Assembly: GCA_023411795.1 (NCBI GenBank)
Contig: JAEYOK010000043.1
Span: forward strand, 28,347 to 92,346
From: Bacillota bacterium
GTDB taxonomy: Bacteria; Bacillota; Clostridia; DSM-8532
Reading direction: 5' to 3'
Length of the DNA: 64,000 nt
Both the position numbers and the translations under genes were made by a program. Within the stretch, counting starts at the first letter, position 1. Each line of letters opens with the position of its first letter. Shown here piece after piece: positions 1-7,611 of the stretch. The notes beneath the pieces were generated by a model that was not told where the DNA came from, ran no database searches, and saw only the letters and a list, made by a program, of their open reading frames with translations.

Positions 1-548
1 TATGTCCTGAGTGCGGTTATGGTGCTCATATTACTAATTTTAAGAATATAAACAAATATGAACGTGCCAAGATTAAAGAAAAAATAACCCAAAGGTGGAC
101 TAAGCGAAGCTTTACAGGACATAGGGATAATGAAAAGGCTCTTGAGGCTTTTAAACTGGTTTTATTGAACCTTCAGGATATGGAAGCACCTAAATCAGAA
201 TTAGCTAAGATTTGTATGAGAATTGCATGGCTTTATCGATACAAGAATGAAGAAAAATATGAGAAAAAGTTTATGGAACACGCATTAAAGAACTATATGG
301 AAGCATACAGTCAGGAAGATCTGACTGTGGAGGGAAAGCTTGATCAGTATACTTGTCTTTACATAATCGGTGAGCTAAATAAAAGGTTAGACCATTATGA
401 GGAAAGTGTTCAATGGCTAAGCAGGCTTATTATGAGTTTTGCTGATCCGCAGCAAAAGGCTAAAATACCTCAGAGGCTTATAGACAATGCCCGTGATTTA
501 TATCAAGAAGTAAAGGATATCATGGCCGCTACTAAGGAGGAGAAATAA
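1..548 (+). CDS. DUF2225 family protein, 5' end outside window
   Basis: The frame is open from base 3, so the start lies before the window; 181 residues and the stop are visible. The visible part opens with CPECGYG, which looks like the second half of a zinc-binding Cys pair. It continues as a helical, TPR-like region with regularly spaced aromatic and Leu residues. This layout (Cys-rich head, helical repeat tail) matches the DUF2225 family, whose function is unknown. The stop is immediately followed by the TTG start of the next gene, whose AAGGAGG ribosome site lies inside this gene's 3' end, so the two are probably co-transcribed. Family assignment is fairly confident; no biochemical role can be given. 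Confidence 0.75.
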   Translation, partial: CPECGYGAHITNFKNINKYERAKIKEKITQRWTKRSFTGHRDNEKALEAFKLVLLNLQDMEAPKSELAKICMRIAWLYRYKNEEKYEKKFMEHALKNYMEAYSQEDLTVEGKLDQYTCLYIIGELNKRLDHYEESVQWLSRLIMSFADPQQKAKIPQRLIDNARDLYQEVKDIMAATKEEK

Positions 549-1553
549 TTGAAGTTGGAAATAGGTAAGATACCAAACGATATATTAGAAAAATTGTTGT
601 CAGAATTTTCAGAACCGGAGCGTGCAGAAGTACTTACAAAGCCTGGAATAGGTGAGGATTGTGCCGCTCTTGATTTTTCGGGAGATTTATGCGTAGTAAC
701 CACTGACCCTATAACAGGAGCTGATGACGAGATTGGAATTCTTGGAATAAATATAGCACTAAATGACCTGGCTTCATCAGGAGCAGAGCCCATCGGCATA
801 TTGGTTACAATTCTTGCACCTGTAAACACAGAACTTGATGTATTAGAAAAGCTTATTAAGCAGATTAAGGAAACTTCATCTGCTATGAAGATTGACATTT
901 TAGGTGGTCACACAGAAGTTACTGATGCGGTTAATCGTATGGTATTAAGTATTACGGCAATCGGAAAGGCAAAAAGAAATAACCTTATTACGACAAATGG
1001 AGCAAAACCTGGAGATTCAATTATACTGACCAAATTTGCTGCAACAGAAGGTACGGCAATATTAGCTTGGCTTTTTGAAGAGGAGCTGATAAAAGAATTT
1101 GGTGAAGAATTTGTTTCATCGTCTAAGAACCTCTTAAGTTCAATAAGTGTTGTCAAAGAAGGTTTGCTGGCTGCCCAATTCGGAGTAAGCAGTATGCATG
1201 ATGTAACAGAAGGAGGCGTTCTTGGCGCTGTATGGGAAGTCGGAACAGCCAGCGGATATGGTGTGGAAATATATAAAAAGCGCATTCCGATACTTGAAGA
1301 GACACGACGCATATGTAGATTTCTTTCATTGGATCCATTAAAGTTAATATCAAGCGGCTCTATGTTGATAACCACTCCAAATGGGGAGGAATTACTTAGA
1401 ATTCTAAATCAAAATGATATCAAAGCTTCAGAAATAGGTCGGATAACATTCGGGCAGGATTTTATATTAAAGGATGAAGATATTTCTATTAAGATTACTA
1501 TTCCTGAATCCGATGAGTTATACAAAGCACGAAAGATGAAGGGATTGATTTGA
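549..1553 (+). CDS. AIR synthase-related protein, HypE-like
   Basis: A 334-residue protein of the PurM/HypE/ThiL/SelD ATP-binding superfamily. The N-terminal half carries the acidic metal/ATP region (GIGEDCAALDF near residue 34, TTDPITGADDEIG near 51, NDLASSGAEPIG near 75) and the C-terminal half carries SMHDVTEGGVLGA near 217. This order is typical of HypE-like proteins. The start is TTG at 549, abutting the upstream stop, with AAGGAGG nine bases before it. No other hydrogenase maturation gene (hypABCDF) is visible, so I call it HypE-like rather than HypE. Its stop overlaps the next start region. A true HypE ends in a conserved Cys; this protein ends KARKMKGLI, which argues against the carbamoyl-dehydration role. 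Confidence 0.8.
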   Translation: MKLEIGKIPNDILEKLLSEFSEPERAEVLTKPGIGEDCAALDFSGDLCVVTTDPITGADDEIGILGINIALNDLASSGAEPIGILVTILAPVNTELDVLEKLIKQIKETSSAMKIDILGGHTEVTDAVNRMVLSITAIGKAKRNNLITTNGAKPGDSIILTKFAATEGTAILAWLFEEELIKEFGEEFVSSSKNLLSSISVVKEGLLAAQFGVSSMHDVTEGGVLGAVWEVGTASGYGVEIYKKRIPILEETRRICRFLSLDPLKLISSGSMLITTPNGEELLRILNQNDIKASEIGRITFGQDFILKDEDISIKITIPESDELYKARKMKGLI

Positions 1554-2371
1554 TGATTGATATTTCATCAGCTGGATTCCAATTATTTATTAAAATTATT
1601 ATTTTTATAGCAGGATTATGTGTTGGTTCCTTTTTAAATGTATGTATATATCGCATTCCGTTGGAAAAATCCATTGTATATCCACCATGGGGTTGTCCAA
1701 AATGCAATAACCGTCTAGAAGCAGTAGATATGATTCCTGTTCTGAGTTACATATTTTTAAAAGGAAAATGCAGGAATTGTAAAGAACCCATTTCAATTCA
1801 ATATCCCATGGTAGAATTATTGACTGCCGTCATTTGGCTGGTAACTTATTTAAGATACGGTTTTACTTTTGAAACCGCAGGCTTGATTTATTTATTCACA
1901 ATTCTAGTCCCCGTTTTCTTTATTGATTTAAAACACATGATAATACCAAATGGATTGGTACTGACCGGACTAATAGGGGGTGCAGCGGTTTTTGCCTACC
2001 ATGTATTTGTCGAGCCATTTGCAATTTATGAATCGACATTGTGGTATACTCCTTTGATCGGTATGGTTTCAGCATCGGGGATATTATTTATTATTGCCAT
2101 ATTTGGTCTTATCATATACAAAAACGATGGTGCAATGGGTATGGGAGATGTTAAGCTCTTTATGCCTATTGGTCTATTTTTAGGTTGGAAGCTGACTGTG
2201 TTAACATTAATTTTAACAATATTTATTGGTGGTATAACTAGTATTATACTTCTTATATTTAAAATTAAAGACAGAAAAAGCGCTATTCCTTTTGGTCCAT
2301 TTATAATTAGTGCAACTTTCTTTACTGCATTATACGGAAACCAATTTATAAGATGGTATTTTCAATTATAA
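1553..2371 (+). CDS. Prepilin peptidase (A24 family)
   Basis: About 272 residues, highly hydrophobic, with roughly eight membrane segments. The N-terminal cytoplasmic loop has two CxxC pairs (CPKC and CRNC, near residues 46 and 71) that bind zinc in PilD/ComC-type enzymes. Two catalytic Asp regions are present: FFIDLKHMIIPN near residue 124 and the GxGD-type motif GMGDVKLF near 198. The enzyme cleaves type IV pilin or pseudopilin leaders at the membrane and often N-methylates them. TTG at 1550 and ATG at 1553 are both possible starts; ATG is preferred. The start overlaps the upstream stop. No pilin genes are visible in the window. Confidence 0.92.
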   Translation: MIDISSAGFQLFIKIIIFIAGLCVGSFLNVCIYRIPLEKSIVYPPWGCPKCNNRLEAVDMIPVLSYIFLKGKCRNCKEPISIQYPMVELLTAVIWLVTYLRYGFTFETAGLIYLFTILVPVFFIDLKHMIIPNGLVLTGLIGGAAVFAYHVFVEPFAIYESTLWYTPLIGMVSASGILFIIAIFGLIIYKNDGAMGMGDVKLFMPIGLFLGWKLTVLTLILTIFIGGITSIILLIFKIKDRKSAIPFGPFIISATFFTALYGNQFIRWYFQL

Positions 2372-2561
2372 CTTAGCTTACGATGTTTTACTAGTTGACG
2401 AGGACTATCTGCAGTATATACCTAAGTGTTGTTCGGGATATACTGTCATAAATGCCGATGGTTTTGTTGAATGCCCAAGAGAAAGTAATAAACATATTCC
2501 ATTATATTTTGGAAAAACCATTCAGAATAAAAACACGGTTTACAAAATAAAATATCAATGA
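2352..2561 (+). pseudogene. Unstarted open frame, probable gene remnant
   Basis: A frame open for about 69 codons overlaps the end of the prepilin peptidase gene in another phase and runs to a stop at 2559-2561. It contains no ATG, GTG or TTG codon, so it cannot be translated independently by normal rules. The predicted residues look protein-like (DVLLVDEDYLQYIPKCC, then VINADGFVECPRES) with ordinary amino-acid composition. I do not recognise the family. It could be the tail of a decayed gene or the product of a frameshift. Confidence 0.35.
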
Positions 2562-2616
2562 TACTATTACTCATGTTAAAAGGGAAAAAAACCTTCTTGA
2601 TACACTGGAGGAAAGA

Positions 2617-4779
2617 ATGTCAAAGTATCTCGTTATAGTAGAGTCACCGGCAAAGGCAAAAACTATCAGAAAGTATTTGGGAACTGATTATAAAATCGCT
2701 GCATCAATGGGGCATATCAGGGATCTTCCTCAGAGCCATCTGGGTGTTGACATAAAAAATGATTTTAATCCCATGTATATTATTATTGCAGGAAAAAGCG
2801 AGCTCATAAGAAACCTGAAAGAAGATGCCACAAACGTTGAAAAAGTTTTCCTTGCGACCGACCCTGACCGCGAAGGGGAGGCTATTTCATGGCATCTTTC
2901 ACACATATTAAAAATTGATCCTCAAACCGATTGCCGTATTACATTTAATGAGATAACAAAGAATGCTGTTGTAAATGCAGTAAAAAATCCCAGACAAATT
3001 AATATGAACCTTGTTGATGCTCAACAGGCGCGACGTATACTCGATAGAATCGTTGGTTATGAGATTAGTCCTGTTCTATGGAAGAAGGTTCGAAAAGGTC
3101 TAAGTGCCGGAAGAGTCCAATCTGTGGCAACCCGTATTATTTGTGACAGAGAAACTGAAATAGAAAACTTTATACCTGAAGAATACTGGTCCATAGATAC
3201 AAAGTTTAAGAATGAAGACGGTCTCACATTTGCGGCTCGTTATCACGGCAAAAACGGGAAGAAGTCTGAGATTAAGAATAAAACCGAAGCCGATGATATT
3301 CTGGCTCTTTTAAAAGATTCAGATTTTCTGGTATCCAATGTAAAGAAAAGCGAAAAAAAGAGAACACCTGCTCCTCCTTTTATTACAAGTACCCTACAAC
3401 AGGAGGCTTCTCGAAAATTGGGCTTTAGTGCTCAAAAAACCATGATGGTCGCCCAACAGCTTTATGAGGGTGTTGATATAGGCAATGAGGGCTCAGTTGG
3501 ATTAATTACATATATGAGAACTGACTCTGTGCGTATTTCTGATGATGCACTTTCTGATGCGAGAAAGTACATCCTTGAGAAATTCGGAAAAGATTATTTG
3601 CCATCCAAGCCAAGACATTTTAAGACTAAATCGGCAGCTCAGGATGCTCACGAGGCCATTCGTCCATCATATGTAGACAGAGATCCCGAAAGCCTTTTGT
3701 CTTCGCTTGCAACTGATCAATATAAACTATATAAGCTAATTTGGGACAGGTTCTTAGCTTGTCAAATGGAGCCTGCAGTTTATGATACAATTACTGTTGA
3801 AATAGAAGGAAAGCCTAAAACACTTGGCAATACAATAGTCAATTTAAGGGCAAGCGGGTCCAAACTTATTTTTAAGGGATTTATGGCCCTTTATGTTGAA
3901 GGCCGGGATGACGATGAAGAAGAGGCATTACAGCTTTTACCGTCAATAAATAAAAATGAGAAGCTAGCTTTAGTCAGTGCTGATTCCGATCAACATTTTA
4001 CCGAGCCGCCGCCGAGATATACTGAAGCAACTTTAGTAAAGACACTGGAAGAAAAGGGGATAGGAAGACCGAGTACCTATGCTCCAACCATCAGTACAAT
4101 TATTAACAGAGGATATGTGGAGAGAAATAAGAAACAACTTGCCCCAACAGAACTAGGAAAGATTGTAAACCAGCTTATGACCTCTAATTTTGCTGACATA
4201 GTAAATATAGATTTTACAGCAAATATGGAAGGAAATCTTGATAAGGTTGAAGAGGGAAGTGTTGAATGGAAAACTCTATTGAAAGAATTCTATGGTCCTT
4301 TTAGCGAAACTGTAAAGAAAGCAGAATCAATAAGCCGAATAGAAATGCCGGTTGAGGTTTCTGACGTTGTTTGTGAAAATTGCGGAAAAAATATGGTTAT
4401 AAAAAGCGGACGCTTTGGAAAGTTCCTGGCCTGTCCCGGATTTCCTGAGTGTAAGAACACTAAGCCCTTCCTGGAAGAGGCCGGTGTTAAGTGTCCGAAA
4501 TGCACCGGCAAGGTTATATATCGTAAGACGAAGAGGGGTAGAAAGTATTTAGGTTGCGAAAATTATCCCAAATGTGATTTTATGACATGGGATATGCCTT
4601 CCGATAAGGTTTGTCCTAAATGCTCCAGCTTTGTAACCCAAAAAGCCAAAGGCAATATAATCACCTATAAATGCGCCAATTCGGATTGTGATTATATTGA
4701 GGAACAGCAAAAAGAGGGTACAAAGAGCAAGGGTACAAGGGAAAAAAGCAAAGCCCCGGCAAAGAAAAAGAAAGAATAG
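2617..4779 (+). CDS. topA: DNA topoisomerase I (type IA)
   Basis: A 720-residue type IA topoisomerase that relaxes negative supercoils through a tyrosine-linked single-strand break. The N-terminal Toprim domain has VESPAKAKTIRKYL (residue 8 on) and the acidic motif ATDPDREGEAISWHL near 88. The active-site Tyr is in ITYMRTDSVR, at about Y299. The C-terminal third carries three tetracysteine zinc ribbons (CENCGKN..., CPKCTGK..., CPKCSSF...) and a Lys-rich tail. The length is normal for Firmicutes TopA. GGAGGAAAGA precedes the ATG. A strong hairpin terminator follows directly, so this is the last gene of its transcript. Confidence 0.98.
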   Translation: MSKYLVIVESPAKAKTIRKYLGTDYKIAASMGHIRDLPQSHLGVDIKNDFNPMYIIIAGKSELIRNLKEDATNVEKVFLATDPDREGEAISWHLSHILKIDPQTDCRITFNEITKNAVVNAVKNPRQINMNLVDAQQARRILDRIVGYEISPVLWKKVRKGLSAGRVQSVATRIICDRETEIENFIPEEYWSIDTKFKNEDGLTFAARYHGKNGKKSEIKNKTEADDILALLKDSDFLVSNVKKSEKKRTPAPPFITSTLQQEASRKLGFSAQKTMMVAQQLYEGVDIGNEGSVGLITYMRTDSVRISDDALSDARKYILEKFGKDYLPSKPRHFKTKSAAQDAHEAIRPSYVDRDPESLLSSLATDQYKLYKLIWDRFLACQMEPAVYDTITVEIEGKPKTLGNTIVNLRASGSKLIFKGFMALYVEGRDDDEEEALQLLPSINKNEKLALVSADSDQHFTEPPPRYTEATLVKTLEEKGIGRPSTYAPTISTIINRGYVERNKKQLAPTELGKIVNQLMTSNFADIVNIDFTANMEGNLDKVEEGSVEWKTLLKEFYGPFSETVKKAESISRIEMPVEVSDVVCENCGKNMVIKSGRFGKFLACPGFPECKNTKPFLEEAGVKCPKCTGKVIYRKTKRGRKYLGCENYPKCDFMTWDMPSDKVCPKCSSFVTQKAKGNIITYKCANSDCDYIEEQQKEGTKSKGTREKSKAPAKKKKE

Positions 4780-4784
4780 ACAAA

Positions 4785-4822
4785 AAAACCTCTTATAGAA
4801 AATTATCTATAAGAGGTTTTTA
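4785..4822. terminator. Bidirectional terminator, topA / capA-like gene
   Basis: A perfect 14-bp inverted repeat (4785-4798 with 4807-4820, core ACCTCTTATAG) with an 8-nt loop is flanked by A-runs on the left and T-runs on the right. It can end transcripts of topA (+) and of the convergent CapA-like gene (-). Confidence 0.9.
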
Positions 4823-4838
4823 ACTGTTATATATTTTA

Positions 4839-6107
4839 CTATTTTTCAGCTTGATAATCTGTAAAATAATCTAGGGTTCTGTCATAGGAATCATAAGCCT
4901 TCTTAATCATCTCTTCAGGATACTGACTGTTATCATAATAGTTACGGTTCGGTATTGGAAGTATTCTATGGGTAACATTATCTGTTTGGATTCCTTCTCG
5001 GCTAACCCAGGCCGGAGTATGCACAACTTTGTTTATTATAGTTTTATCTGTTTCCGGATCTTTTAAAAGTTCTATGGTAACTATCAAGCTGTCTTCTCTT
5101 AGCCACTTTTTATCCATTGGGTCGTCAAACCATTCATGCCACTGATTAGTTAAGAAATTCCCCATGGAGTAAACAATATATTTTGTCTCTCCATTAACCG
5201 TGCGGATTTCTGTGGGCTGAATAACATGAGGATGAGAACCTAGAATAATATCGACTCCCCATTCAAACATTTCATTTGAAAGGCTGATTTGCTGTTCATT
5301 GGGCTTTCTCCAGTACTCATGTCCCCAATGCATTGAAACAACTGTAATATCAGCTTTCTCTTCCATTTCTTTTATTTCTTTTTCCATCCTTGGTTTATCA
5401 AAAAAAGCTAAATACTTAGAAATCTCCTGAGAAGTAAGTAATCCTTCATTGCCGTTGCTACCGTAGGTATAAGACATAAAGGCTACTTTTATACCATTAA
5501 GGTCTTTAATAATATATCGCTGCTCTTCTTGGCCGTCATAAGAGCCTATATTCTCAAGACCTGCTTTATAAATATTATCCCTTGTTTCAAGCATCCCCTT
5601 TACTTTTCTGTCCAACTGATGGTTGTTAGCGGTGTTAACCAAGTCAAAACCCGCATTTTTATATGCATCGAACAATTCTGGAGGGCAATTGAAATAAGGA
5701 AATCCGGCATAATCATTTCTATTACTGGTTGCAGCCCCTTCATAGCTTACAATGCTATAATCAGCTTTCTCTATGAAAGGCTTTATTTCTTCGAACATAT
5801 GATTAAAATCATATCGGTCTTCGCCTTCGATTTTTGCATCCTTTTGAAGATCATAATGTATTACACAATCCCCTGCAGCTACTATGGTGGCAGTGATGGG
5901 TGTGGGAGAAGGCTCAGGAGTTGGAGTAGGAGTGGAAACCGGAGTGGTGGTAGGAGTAGGAGTTAATACTGGTGACGAATCTGCACTATTTGTAGGAGTA
6001 GGATTATTATTTCCCCCCTGGTTATTTGAACAGCCGTTTAGCAGTAATGCAACAACTAATATTAAAATTGCGAACACTCTATTTGAGATTCTCTTTATAG
6101 TTTTCAA
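4839..6107 (-). CDS. CapA family lipoprotein (PGA_cap metallophosphatase fold)
   Basis: A 422-residue protein with a lipoprotein signal ending LLLNGC. A Pro/Thr/Ser-rich linker (about residues 30-72) leads to a CapA-type metallophosphatase domain. Motifs seen are AAGDCVIH, YSIVSYEGA, NTANNHQLDR, SMHWGHEY and GSHPHVIQPTE, which carry the usual metal ligands. The family is linked to poly-gamma-glutamate capsule attachment or release, but no capBCE genes are nearby and many clostridial members are orphan lipoproteins. The start is TTG at 6107 with GAGGTG upstream. It likely acts on the outer face of the membrane. The substrate is unknown. Confidence 0.85.
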   Translation of the reverse strand: MKTIKRISNRVFAILILVVALLLNGCSNNQGGNNNPTPTNSADSSPVLTPTPTTTPVSTPTPTPEPSPTPITATIVAAGDCVIHYDLQKDAKIEGEDRYDFNHMFEEIKPFIEKADYSIVSYEGAATSNRNDYAGFPYFNCPPELFDAYKNAGFDLVNTANNHQLDRKVKGMLETRDNIYKAGLENIGSYDGQEEQRYIIKDLNGIKVAFMSYTYGSNGNEGLLTSQEISKYLAFFDKPRMEKEIKEMEEKADITVVSMHWGHEYWRKPNEQQISLSNEMFEWGVDIILGSHPHVIQPTEIRTVNGETKYIVYSMGNFLTNQWHEWFDDPMDKKWLREDSLIVTIELLKDPETDKTIINKVVHTPAWVSREGIQTDNVTHRILPIPNRNYYDNSQYPEEMIKKAYDSYDRTLDYFTDYQAEK

Positions 6108-6169
6108 GACAACACCTCGTCCATTAAATAATGAGTTTATTTTATCACTTCATCACTAAACATGACAAG

Positions 6170-6251
6170 GAGTAAAGGGGACGGTGACTTTTACTCATTT
6201 TACTCAAGAGTATGTCTTAAAAATGAGTAAAAGTCACCGTCCCTCTTACTC
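6170..6251. repeat. Imperfect palindrome of a GGGACGGTG...TTTTACTCAT repeat family
   Basis: Two near-identical arms of about 32 bases (left from 6170, right ending 6251) face each other around a loop of about 20 bases. The shared core is GGGACGGTGACTTTTACTC. A further copy of one arm lies at 38134-38166. The pattern resembles the termini associated with REP/RAYT-type (Y1 transposase) elements in Firmicutes; no transposase gene is present in the window. The remainder of the 332-base gap (6108-6439) holds AT-rich promoter-like sequence only. Confidence 0.75.
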
Positions 6252-6273
6252 ATATTACATGCGTTGGTTATTA

Positions 6274-6300
6274 TTGACATAATATATAATATAATGTTAT
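6274..6300 (+). promoter_or_regulatory. AT-rich promoter region upstream of SLH gene
   Basis: TTGACA at 6274-6279 is followed by overlapping TATAAT-like hexamers (6284-6296), about 140 bases before the SLH protein start. The spacing from TTGACA to the nearest TATAAT is short, so the exact -35/-10 pairing is uncertain. Confidence 0.4.
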
Positions 6301-6439
6301 GCTTTTGTTAATATATGTAGAGGCAATAAGTTTATCCCATTTTCACATAAAGATAACTTAATCACTTATAGATCAGGCTGCCAATAGTATGTTATCAATA
6401 AATCTTATTGTCCAAAAATTTGTCAGGAGTATTTGCCCT

Positions 6440-7594
6440 ATGAAAAAGTATGTTTTGTCTTTTCTCTTAATTCTTATTATTCTAGTAACTCCTTTGTTTT
6501 CATCACCTCTGGTGGCAGCAGGTAATAATAATATCAACGAATTGCGAAATAGTATAAAATCAGTAAACGACATAGATACAAAAATGTATATCAACCTCGA
6601 AACAGCTATTCTTGAGAAGTATACGGATGTAAAAAAAGGTGATTGGTATATGAGTGTCATGATAAAGCTTGTGGGTTTAAGCGCTCTTGACGGTTCTGTA
6701 AACAACACCCTTGATCCGCTGGATACGGTTACAAGGGCTATGTTTATAAAGCTAATTATTAGAGCCATGTATGGAACTGAAGGGTTGGAAGGATTGACCC
6801 CATCTTTTAATCATTGGGCGGCTCTGGATGTAAAAAAAGCAGAAGATATAGGGATTTTGGAACTTGGAGAATATGTTCCGTCAAATATGTCGGAGCCTAT
6901 TTCAAGAGGCGAAATGGCTAAGATTATTGTTAAGGCATACAAGAAGTTTGAGGATAATCCACTTACAGAAAAAGAGTGTAAGCCTTTATCTACTGTTGTC
7001 AAGGACTACAATCAAATATCTGAAAATCAAAAGGCGGATGTTCTCATTGTATACGGCTCAGGGATAATATCGGGTTATACTGATGGGCGTTTTGCAGCTA
7101 ATGATATAGCTACAAGAGCTCAGGCCGCCGCTTTTATTGTAAGGTATCTGGATAAGAGAGAAAGAGCTAAGGTTGTAATTCCGAAGATTGAAGCAGAAAG
7201 AGAGCCAATGATACTCAGGTATGACGACCCAAACAGACCCATGGCAATAGAAGGGGATACATTTATCAAGCCAGACGGGACTGAGGTAGTATTAAAGGTT
7301 GGCCCATCGGGAGTGCTGGGGGAAGAGCAAGGATGTGCGACGGAACTTGGTAGGATAGACCGTGGTAAAACACCGATTCAGCATGGAGATTTAGGTACGG
7401 AAGAACCTTTTATGGGACAACCCTATCTTGTAGATGAAAAGACAGGTGAAGGGCACTATAGAAGTGAATGGTTGGATATTGGTGATAGATTAATTAAAGA
7501 AGCACTTGAAAAGCTTGGTCATCCTGCGGACGGAACAACATATGGACCTTGGCTCTTATACAAATATGGCGGATGGTGCTGGATTGGTCCTTAA
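6440..7594 (+). CDS. S-layer homology (SLH) domain protein, secreted
   Basis: 384 residues from the ATG at 6440. I prefer this over an in-frame start at 6389 because CAGGAG lies just before it and the protein then begins with a signal peptide (MKKYVLSFLLILIILV, cleavage near VAAGNN). Three SLH-type repeats follow, around residues 45-105, 105-170 and 175-230, with the hallmarks FTDV-like YTDVKKGDWY, ISRGEMAKI and SGYTDGRFAANDIATRAQ. SLH repeats bind pyruvylated secondary cell-wall polymer. The C-terminal ~150 residues are not a family I know. The gene lies directly upstream of a very large secreted protein gene and is probably in the same operon. Confidence 0.85.
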   Translation: MKKYVLSFLLILIILVTPLFSSPLVAAGNNNINELRNSIKSVNDIDTKMYINLETAILEKYTDVKKGDWYMSVMIKLVGLSALDGSVNNTLDPLDTVTRAMFIKLIIRAMYGTEGLEGLTPSFNHWAALDVKKAEDIGILELGEYVPSNMSEPISRGEMAKIIVKAYKKFEDNPLTEKECKPLSTVVKDYNQISENQKADVLIVYGSGIISGYTDGRFAANDIATRAQAAAFIVRYLDKRERAKVVIPKIEAEREPMILRYDDPNRPMAIEGDTFIKPDGTEVVLKVGPSGVLGEEQGCATELGRIDRGKTPIQHGDLGTEEPFMGQPYLVDEKTGEGHYRSEWLDIGDRLIKEALEKLGHPADGTTYGPWLLYKYGGWCWIGP

Positions 7595-7611
7595 TTATGG
7601 GGGTAGGAATT

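Noticed and set aside
549..1553. True HypE hydrogenase maturation enzyme or ThiL kinase
   Set aside because: No hyp or thi genes nearby and no C-terminal Cys tail, so only the superfamily is claimed.
5884..6159. Gly/Val-rich plus-strand frame opposite the CapA gene
   Set aside because: It is the antisense of the Pro/Thr-rich linker of the lipoprotein; no ribosome site and low complexity.
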